NCBI GenBank assembly: GCA_028715665.1
Contig: JAQURI010000038.1
Coordinates: 1 to 11,302, forward strand
Direction of reading: 5' to 3'
DNA: 11,302 bases
Source: Candidatus Ratteibacteria bacterium
Lineage (GTDB): Bacteria > CAIJMQ01
This document shows, one piece after another, positions 1-4,840 of this stretch. Every line of letters starts with the position of its first letter. Position 1 is the first letter of the stretch. Below the pieces are notes generated by a model, which saw nothing but the letters and a program-made list of their open reading frames with translations, had not been told where the DNA came from and ran no database searches. A program made the position numbers and the translations under genes.

Positions 1-2
1 GT

Positions 3-245
3 TGTAGGATTTCACGAGAGTGCCCAGGAGGAGAATTTACAGCATGGATAGCAGGAGATTGGTTCCAAGATCCTTGGTGGAGATCTCCTGAATCAGGTAG
101 CGACCCCTGTGACCGTAAAGCAAATGAAGTTGGTCGCAATGCATCAAGAAACAAAAGTAAGAGTTGTGGGCAAGCTTGCCAAGATGCTTTTAACAACGGC
201 CAAATTCCAACAGGTAATTCTACAGGTAATAGATGTTGTCCATAA
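3..245 (+). CDS. C-terminal fragment of a larger protein, probably an Rhs toxin tip (5' end outside window)
   Basis: The frame starting at base 3 is open from the window edge to a TAA at 243-245, giving about 80 residues. The peptide is rich in Cys (seven), Gly, Asn and polar residues. It has a Trp-rich stretch (AWIAGDWFQDPWW) early and ends SCGQACQDAFNNG...RCCP. I recognise no toxin family in it. The call as an Rhs C-terminal tip rests on context: a small TM-anchored gene follows 19 bp later, and an unmistakable Rhs core fragment with its own tip and partner follows that. The many Cys would suit a secreted, disulfide-bonded domain. It could instead be the end of some other surface protein. 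The ATG-like frame starting near 109 in another register covers this stretch but lacks a ribosome site and is not preferred. Confidence 0.5.
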   Translation, partial: CRISRECPGGEFTAWIAGDWFQDPWWRSPESGSDPCDRKANEVGRNASRNKSKSCGQACQDAFNNGQIPTGNSTGNRCCP

Positions 246-264
246 TAATTGGAAAGGATTTAGC

Positions 265-648
265 ATGAAGACTAGTAGTATTCTTCGTAAAATTTTTCTT
301 GTGCTTTTGTTCATTGGTATTTTTATATTTGGAAGTTTTCTTCTATTGAATTATGCAGTCGACCGTTATCATCAAAGTAGAATAGAAAAACATATACCAA
401 TCCTTGAAGAATTAAAACTAAAAAATTCTTCACAAGAACAAATTCAAGACGCATTAGGAACACCTACCTTTTTGCTTAATTCCGCTGACGCTTTAGAATT
501 GTCTCGTGGTTATTTCCCTCAAGACGAGACGGCAAAAAAAAGTATCAAATACCCTAAGGTGATGGTTTATCTTAAAGGAGATATAGTTTACTTTATTTAT
601 TTGAATGATGAATCAAAGATGGTTGATTTTTCAATTGTAAGAAATTGA
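265..648 (+). CDS. Small membrane-anchored protein, candidate immunity protein for the upstream tip
   Basis: Start ATG 265 is chosen because a Shine-Dalgarno GGAAAGG (251-257) sits 7 nt upstream. The same frame runs back to 109 without such a site. The product is 127 aa. Residues about 8-28 form one hydrophobic segment (LRKIFLVLLFIGIFIFGSFL), consistent with a signal anchor, so most of the chain should lie outside the cytoplasm. The soluble part has the pattern SSQEQIQDALGTPTFL followed by short strands ending VMVYLKGDIVYFIYL. This loosely recalls the BamE/SmpA-type helix-then-sheet layout, a resemblance by eye only. Lying directly after a probable Rhs tip and before a displaced Rhs core fragment, it fits the position of a cognate immunity gene. 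The sequence is AT-rich like the rest of the block. Function is inferred from position, not from a recognised family. Confidence 0.6.
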   Translation: MKTSSILRKIFLVLLFIGIFIFGSFLLLNYAVDRYHQSRIEKHIPILEELKLKNSSQEQIQDALGTPTFLLNSADALELSRGYFPQDETAKKSIKYPKVMVYLKGDIVYFIYLNDESKMVDFSIVRN

Positions 649-677
649 AGCAAAAAATAATAACCAACCATATAAAC

Positions 678-824
678 GATATTGGTTTGCCGTTAGTGCA
701 GGTGTTAATGGAAGTAAATAATGGTGATACTACTTACTATACTCATGGGAATGATTTAATTAGCATGAAGAAAGGCGGAGCGAGTTCGTATTATCAGTAT
801 GATGGATTGGGCACAACCAGATAA
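678..824 (+). pseudogene. Upstream part of displaced Rhs core fragment, ended by an in-frame stop
   Basis: Translation in the frame of base 678 gives DIGLPLVQVLMEVNNGDTTY..., then a segment with the typical Rhs pattern SSYYQYDGLGTTR, then TAA at 822-824. The next codon is ATG 825 and the Rhs homology continues in the same frame (MTDEYE...YIYDSFGNLI). In intact Rhs proteins this joint reads like YDGLGSTRxLTDE, so the stop replaces a single codon inside a conserved motif. Homology begins abruptly about 30 bp after the stop of the preceding small gene and in a different frame from it, as expected at a recombination joint. No convincing ribosome site precedes it. ATG 708 could start a 38-codon peptide whose stop abuts ATG 825. 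It is either a decayed or silent donor cassette, or a base-calling error at one position. Confidence 0.7.
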
Positions 825-1397
825 ATGACAGATGAATATGAAGTAGTTGTTACTTCTTATATTTATGATTCTTTTGGAAATCTAATCGCTTCTTCCGGTG
901 CTACCACCAACGCCTACGGCTTCACCGGAGAACAACAATTCAATGAGGCGGATAATCTTGTCTTCTTGCGGGCGAGGTATTATGACCCGAGAATTGGCAG
1001 ATTTATTTCAAGAGATCCATTCGGAGAATTTGATAATTTATATAAATATGCCTCCAATAATCCTGTCAATTACACAGACCCATCAGGATTATGCATAAAA
1101 CTTACTAATGCTGTTTCAATAGATTGCTATCCGACAGAAGAACATCGTGGGGGGACAGTTATATGTAATGGTATGGAAGCGGTAGCGAAATTAAATCTCC
1201 CACAATCCTTTGATAATTGCACAAGTGGTCCTTGTATTAGCCTAATATATCAATACACAGTAACAATTAATATTGATTTGAAATACTCATACCCAGATGT
1301 TTGGGGTACAGGAATTGATTGTGAGTGTACAGCAAAAGGAAAAATAATAACAGAAGTTTACTCTGAGAAGAAGAAAGAGGGGTGCGAATGTGAATAA
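825..1397 (+). CDS. Rhs repeat-associated core domain protein with variable Cys-rich C-terminal tip (displaced cassette)
   Basis: The product is 190 aa from ATG 825, which directly follows the in-frame TAA. Residues about 1-90 are the conserved Rhs core end: YIYDSFGNLIAS, AYGFTGEQQF, LVFLRARYYDPRIGRFISRDP, and NLYKYASNNPVNYTDPSGL. In known Rhs proteins this core closes the shell, and the chain after DPSGL is the variable toxin tip. Here the tip is about 100 residues with nine Cys, including the pairs DCEC and GCECE at the end. It has no family I recognise and no obvious nuclease or deaminase motif. It lacks the filament and repeat portion needed for delivery, so it is best read as an orphan tip retained after replacement, expressed only by coupling or after recombination. 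The downstream partner gene overlaps its stop by 8 bp. The tip is AT-rich relative to the housekeeping genes to the right. Confidence 0.85.
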   Translation: MTDEYEVVVTSYIYDSFGNLIASSGATTNAYGFTGEQQFNEADNLVFLRARYYDPRIGRFISRDPFGEFDNLYKYASNNPVNYTDPSGLCIKLTNAVSIDCYPTEEHRGGTVICNGMEAVAKLNLPQSFDNCTSGPCISLIYQYTVTINIDLKYSYPDVWGTGIDCECTAKGKIITEVYSEKKKEGCECE

Positions 1398-2103
1398 AGA
1401 AATAATGAGAAAGAAATATATTTTATGTATAGGAGTTATCCTTATATGTTTTTCTTTGTGTTGTGGTTGTAGTTCATTTAAAAATCTGTCTATAAAAAAT
1501 CAAGAAAGCAATGATATTTTATATGAAAACGAACCTATGTTCCTTTATATGGGCATATTTTCTGTTATGATTGACCTTGAGTTTAAAAATGCACATTTCT
1601 CCGAAATTGTTGATACATTATCAATTCCATGTCCTAATATATTAACAGCTTTTTCGTTAGAAGTAGATAAACATCCTTTCTATGATGCTATAGACAAAAT
1701 GAGAACAGAGATGATGGATAAACTTGGCAAAGATTTTGATTTTGAAATCAAAAATCTTCATTTAAAAATGACCTATTCTCTTCAATCATTTCCTAATGAA
1801 GTAGAAGAAGGCACTTTCAAAATAGAAAGTATTTTTATCCTAAAAGAGAGTGGTTTCACAGAAGAGGAAATTAAAGATTCCCAGTGGGCAATGGAAAAAC
1901 TAGAACCATATTTTACTTTAGAACGAAAAATAGACGATATCCCAACTACACAAGCTAATATAGAATATATTGTAGAAGCGTGGAATGAAAACAATAAAAT
2001 GGCGAAAAAAATACAAATAGAATTTACTGAAAGTGAAATCAAAGAAATTGGTGCGTCGGGTGTATCAAAAGTGGATTTCAAAATAGTAGATTTAGGTAGT
2101 TAG
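1390..2103 (+). CDS. Probable lipoprotein, candidate immunity protein of the displaced Rhs tip
   Basis: GTG 1390 is preferred as start because AGAGGGG (1376-1382) lies 7 nt upstream. An in-frame ATG at 1405 has only a weak site. The product is 237 aa (232 from the ATG). The N-terminus is MRKKYILCIGVILICFSLCCGCSSF, with a positive end, a hydrophobic core and then CCGCSS. A Gly at -1 before Cys fits a lipobox, although the -3 residue (Cys) is unusual. The rest is charged and looks alpha/beta, with no TM segment: FEIKNLHLKMTYSL, later a run of acidic helices, ending GASGVSKVDFKIVDLG. The 8-bp overlap with the tip gene implies translational coupling, typical of toxin-immunity pairs. An anchored, exported immunity protein would protect against a toxin acting in the periplasm or envelope. 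No family is recognised. Confidence 0.65.
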   Translation: MNKEIMRKKYILCIGVILICFSLCCGCSSFKNLSIKNQESNDILYENEPMFLYMGIFSVMIDLEFKNAHFSEIVDTLSIPCPNILTAFSLEVDKHPFYDAIDKMRTEMMDKLGKDFDFEIKNLHLKMTYSLQSFPNEVEEGTFKIESIFILKESGFTEEEIKDSQWAMEKLEPYFTLERKIDDIPTTQANIEYIVEAWNENNKMAKKIQIEFTESEIKEIGASGVSKVDFKIVDLGS

Positions 2104-2143
2104 AATTAAGGCAATAATAGATCTTCCTGCTCTTAAAAATTCT

Positions 2144-2196
2144 CAACTGACCACTATCAGTTGTAATTACAATAATCCACACTTCAGTTGTTTTTT
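2144..2196 (+). other. Two alternative 7-bp hairpins, one followed by T6 (possible attenuator-like terminator)
   Basis: CAACTGA (2144-2150) can pair perfectly with TCAGTTG at 2157-2163 (6-nt loop) or with a second TCAGTTG at 2184-2190, which is followed at once by TTTTTT (2191-2196). Only the second pairing has a terminator-like tail, but its loop is about 33 nt. It lies between the candidate immunity gene and the prs promoter, so it may simply end the Rhs-region transcript. Repeat positions are seen directly; the role is inference. Confidence 0.3.
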
Positions 2197-2215
2197 CTAA
2201 CTCTCCATCCTCAAC

Positions 2216-2244
2216 TTTATCTAAAACTTCAGATGTGATATAAT
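2216..2244 (+). promoter_or_regulatory. Putative sigma-70-type promoter with extended -10, upstream of prs
   Basis: TATAAT at 2239-2244 is a perfect -10 hexamer preceded by TGA (2236-2238), the TGn extended -10. At 17 bp upstream, TTTATC (2216-2221) is a weak -35 matching three of six positions, which an extended -10 can tolerate. The start ATG of prs is 40 bp downstream of the -10. It separates the Rhs block from the housekeeping run. Confidence 0.55.
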
Positions 2245-2283
2245 TCCAACCGTTTTGTAAAGAAATGAAAGGAGAAGCTGAGA

Positions 2284-3222
2284 ATGTTTGACGCAGAAAT
2301 GTTGCTGTTTTCCGGTAACGCACACAAGAAACTGGCAGAGGAAATAGCGGAATATCTTGACACGCCTCTTTCTCCCATGGAGATAACCAATTTCGTGGAC
2401 GGCGAGATATTTTTAAAGATACTGGAAAACGTTCGCGGGACTGACGCTTTCGTCATTCAGCCGACTTGCCCTCCTGTAAATGACAATATTATGGAACTCT
2501 TGCTCATAATAGACGCTTTGAAAAGGGCGTCCGCAAGAAGGATAACGGCGGTCATTCCTTATTACGGATATGCAAGACAGGACAGAAAAACGGAACCGCG
2601 CGTTCCCATTTCCGCAAAAGTGATAGCCAATCTCCTGACGGTGGCGGGAGCCAGCAGAGTGCTTGTAATAGATTTGCACGTCGGGCAGATTCAGGGTTTT
2701 TTCGATATTCCGGTAGACCATCTCTTTGCCGCTCCTGTAATAATAGAGTATATAAAAAAGAAACGGCTGTCGGATTTGACCATCGTTTCTCCGGACCCGG
2801 GCGGCGTGGAAAGGGCAAGGGCTTTTGCGAAAAGACTTGAAGCTTCTTTGGCCATCGTGGATAAGAGAAGGCCCGAAAGGAACGTAGCGGAACTGATGCA
2901 CATCGTAGGCGATATCGAAAAAAGAAACGTGATTATAGTGGACGATATGATTGATACCGGCGGGACCGTTATTCAAGCCGCGGAAGCCATTAAAAAAGGC
3001 GGGGCAAAAGACGTATATGTCTGCAGCACACACGGAGTGTTTTCAAAAGATTCCCGCGAAAGACTGGAAAAATCGGTATTAAAAGAGATTATTGTCACGA
3101 ACACCATTCCTCAAAAACAAAGCGGACATAACAAGATTCAGGTTCTTTCTATAGCGCCTTTACTCGGTGAAGCTATAAAAAGGATACACAACGAGAGTTC
3201 TGTAAGTTCTCTCTTCGTTTAA
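2284..3222 (+). CDS. prs: Ribose-phosphate pyrophosphokinase (PRPP synthetase)
   Basis: This cytosolic enzyme transfers pyrophosphate from ATP to ribose 5-phosphate, making PRPP for purine, pyrimidine, NAD, histidine and tryptophan synthesis. Its 312 aa match the usual bacterial class I length. Visible motifs are RQDRK at 98-102 (ATP site), DLHVGQIQGFF at 130-140 (metal and flexible region, where many homologues have DLHADQIQGFF), SPDPGGVERAR near 169-179, and KRR at 194-196 of the catalytic loop. The PRPP/ribose-phosphate loop VDDMIDTGGT is at 219-228. The start ATG has AAAGGAG (2268-2274) 9 nt upstream. The TGn-TATAAT promoter lies just before it. rplY follows after 28 bp with its own ribosome site, suggesting one transcript ending at the hairpin after rplY. 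The charged residue after KT in RQDRKTEPR (Glu, where Arg or Ala is commoner) is a minor variation. Confidence 0.97.
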   Translation: MFDAEMLLFSGNAHKKLAEEIAEYLDTPLSPMEITNFVDGEIFLKILENVRGTDAFVIQPTCPPVNDNIMELLLIIDALKRASARRITAVIPYYGYARQDRKTEPRVPISAKVIANLLTVAGASRVLVIDLHVGQIQGFFDIPVDHLFAAPVIIEYIKKKRLSDLTIVSPDPGGVERARAFAKRLEASLAIVDKRRPERNVAELMHIVGDIEKRNVIIVDDMIDTGGTVIQAAEAIKKGGAKDVYVCSTHGVFSKDSRERLEKSVLKEIIVTNTIPQKQSGHNKIQVLSIAPLLGEAIKRIHNESSVSSLFV

Positions 3223-3250
3223 CACTTCATATAGATAGGGGGTAACATTC

Positions 3251-4027
3251 ATGAAAAAAATCGACCTTGACGTTCAAGAAAGAAAAGAGACAGGCAAAAG
3301 CGAAATAGGAAGGTTGAAAAAATCGGGTTTCGTCCCGGGCATAGTTTACGGAGACAACGGCAAAAATATTCCCGTTAAAATGGATAAGAAAAAACTTGTG
3401 CATTTTCTGCACAGTATAGGACAAGAAAACGTATTGACGAACTTGAAAATCAAAGACGAAAAAGGGACATCCGAACAACTCGTCCTTATAAAAGAAACTC
3501 AATATGACCCTGTTAGCGACGAAGTACTGCACATGGATTTTCAGCGCGTCTCGTTGAAAAAGAAAATAATTTCCGAAGTCCATATAGTGTTGAAAGGCGA
3601 GCCCGAAGGCGTCAAAGCCGGCGGTATGTTGGACCATTCTTTGAGAATGGTGGAAGTAAAATGTCTGCCTACGGACATGCCGGAGCGTATAGAAATAGAC
3701 ATTTCCAACTTGAAAATCCACGATGCTATACACGTCAAGGACTTAACCTTGCCCGCAGGCGTGGAGATGGTTACCGACCCGCAAAGAAGCGTTCTTTCTA
3801 TCCTTCCTCCGAGAAAGATAGAGCTCGAAGAAGAGGCTGTAAAAGCGGCCGAAGAGCCGGAAGTAATAAGCGAAAAAGGCAAGGAAGAAGCCGAAATTCC
3901 CGAAGAGGGAGAAAAAGCTGCGGAAGGCGCAAAAGAGAAGAAAGAAGCGGTGGCGCCTAAAGAAAAGAAAGAAGAAGCCAAGAAAAAAGAAGAACCCAAA
4001 AAAGAGGAAGAGAAAAAAGGGAAATAA
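3251..4027 (+). CDS. rplY: 50S ribosomal protein L25 / general stress protein Ctc, with long acidic-basic tail
   Basis: L25 binds 5S rRNA in the large ribosomal subunit. The N-terminal domain (about 1-95) shows family marks: ERKETGKSEIGRLKKSGFVPGIVYG, VLIKETQYDPVSDEVLHMDFQRV. Residues about 96-190 form the second beta domain of the long Ctc/TL5 type (GGMLDHSLRMVEVKCLP, IEIDISNLKIHDAIHVKDL, VLSILPPRK). From about 191 to 258 the chain is nearly all Glu, Lys and Ala, a disordered tail longer than the short acidic tail of most Ctc proteins. A ribosome site AGGGGG (3237-3242) is 8 nt before ATG. It follows prs by 28 bp and is followed by a strong hairpin. The prs-rplY-pth order is common in bacteria and supports the call. 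The tail's repetitive GAA/AAA codons make it prone to length change. Confidence 0.96.
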   Translation: MKKIDLDVQERKETGKSEIGRLKKSGFVPGIVYGDNGKNIPVKMDKKKLVHFLHSIGQENVLTNLKIKDEKGTSEQLVLIKETQYDPVSDEVLHMDFQRVSLKKKIISEVHIVLKGEPEGVKAGGMLDHSLRMVEVKCLPTDMPERIEIDISNLKIHDAIHVKDLTLPAGVEMVTDPQRSVLSILPPRKIELEEEAVKAAEEPEVISEKGKEEAEIPEEGEKAAEGAKEKKEAVAPKEKKEEAKKKEEPKKEEEKKGK

Positions 4028-4060
4028 CCCCACACCAATTGTTATAGTTTTAATACTTGT

Positions 4061-4103
4061 AAAAAACCCTTGCGTTGTTCAATTGGCTGCGCGGGGGTTT
4101 TTT
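4061..4103 (+). terminator. Strong intrinsic terminator after rplY, likely bidirectional
   Basis: The left arm at 4061-4074 (six A, CCC, TTGCG) pairs fully with the right arm at 4090-4103 (CGCGG, GGG, six T): 14 bp with two G-T wobbles and a 15-nt loop. The A-tract and T-tract ends make it usable from either strand. It ends 23 bp before pth, so pth needs its own promoter or read-through. Confidence 0.88.
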
Positions 4104-4126
4104 AAAAAGGCTGATGAAGGATTAAA

Positions 4127-4690
4127 ATGCATCTAATAATTGGATTAGGCAATCCCGGCAGAGAATATAAATATACCCGACACAACGCAGGTTTTATGGC
4201 CGCTGACGCTCTGGCAAAAAAATTGTCTATCCAGTTTAAAAAGAAACAAGATTATTTCTGGGCAAAAACAAATATGGGCGACAAAGCCGTAATAATCGTG
4301 AAACCCAGAACATTCGTGAATTTATCGGGAAAAGCGGTAAAAAAAATTGCGGGCGATTCAGGAATAAAACCCGATAAAATACTCGTTATTCACGACGACG
4401 CGGATTTGCCTTTAGGGGCTTTGAAAATAAAAAAAACCGGAAGTTGCGCTGGCCACAACGGCGTGGCATCCATTATCAACGAACTATGCACTAAAGATTT
4501 TTCAAGAATCAGGATAGGCATCGGAAGAGACAATAAAGATTTGAAAAATTATGTTTTGAGCGAATTTTCCGCTTCAGAAAAGGAAGTCATCGACAAAATA
4601 ATAGATCTATCTTTAGACGCGATATCCGTGATTATAAAAAAAGGCATCGATGAAGCGATGCAAATTTTTAATAGACAAATTAAAGAATAA
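4127..4690 (+). CDS. pth: Peptidyl-tRNA hydrolase
   Basis: This cytosolic esterase releases tRNA from peptidyl-tRNAs dropped by stalled ribosomes. Its 187 aa is the normal length. Key residues line up with the E. coli enzyme: GLGNPG with N9, RHNAG with catalytic H19, FVNLSG with N65, HDDADLPLG with D90 (equivalent to E. coli D93), and GHNG with H110 and N111. FSRIRIGIGR at about 125-134 is the C-terminal signature. GAAGG (4116-4120) is 6 nt before the ATG. It sits immediately after the rplY terminator. No clear -10/-35 pair is visible in the short gap, so expression may depend on partial read-through. A repeat element begins right at its stop codon. Confidence 0.97.
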   Translation: MHLIIGLGNPGREYKYTRHNAGFMAADALAKKLSIQFKKKQDYFWAKTNMGDKAVIIVKPRTFVNLSGKAVKKIAGDSGIKPDKILVIHDDADLPLGALKIKKTGSCAGHNGVASIINELCTKDFSRIRIGIGRDNKDLKNYVLSEFSASEKEVIDKIIDLSLDAISVIIKKGIDEAMQIFNRQIKE

Positions 4691-4811
4691 TGTCATTGCG
4701 AGCGACCTCGCCAATCTTTGATGGCGGGGAGCGTGGCAATCTTAAACATTAGATAAGAGATTGCTTCGTCGTGGAATTTATCCCGCTTTCAGCGGGACTC
4801 CTCGCAATGAC
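4691..4811. repeat. MITE-like palindromic element with perfect 11-bp inverted ends
   Basis: GTCATTGCGAG (4692-4702) is the exact reverse complement of CTCGCAATGAC (4801-4811). Inside are further hairpins: an imperfect GCC...GGC arm around 4710-4726, GCAATCT (4736-4742) with AGATTGC (4758-4764), and TCCCGCT-TTC-AGCGGGA (4781-4797). There is no ORF. I recognise the TGTCATTGCGAG...CTCGCAATGAC end pattern with inner GGCAATCT/AGATTGC from small dispersed elements in many bacterial genomes, recalled and not searched here. It abuts the pth stop and ends 12 bp before the hppA ribosome site, so it forms most of the hppA leader. No convincing target-site duplication is visible. Confidence 0.8.
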
Positions 4812-4840
4812 GAGAAGTTACTAAAAGGAGGTAGTATAAC

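Noticed and set aside
109..264. Upstream extension of the 265-648 gene to a start at 109
   Set aside because: No ribosome site at 109. ATG 265 has GGAAAGG 7 nt upstream, and the extension overlaps the Cys-rich tail reading frame.
2413..3033. 206-codon open frame antisense to prs
   Set aside because: It is a shadow of prs. The plus strand carries all PRPP synthetase motifs and the antisense peptide shows none of any family.
3541..4038. Ser/Phe-rich frames antisense to the rplY tail
   Set aside because: They are produced by the reverse complement of GAA/AAA/GAG codons in the charged tail.
4691..4811. tRNA gene or riboswitch in the pth-hppA gap
   Set aside because: The hairpins do not form a cloverleaf and there is no CCA-type acceptor end. 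The perfect terminal inverted repeats fit a small mobile element better.
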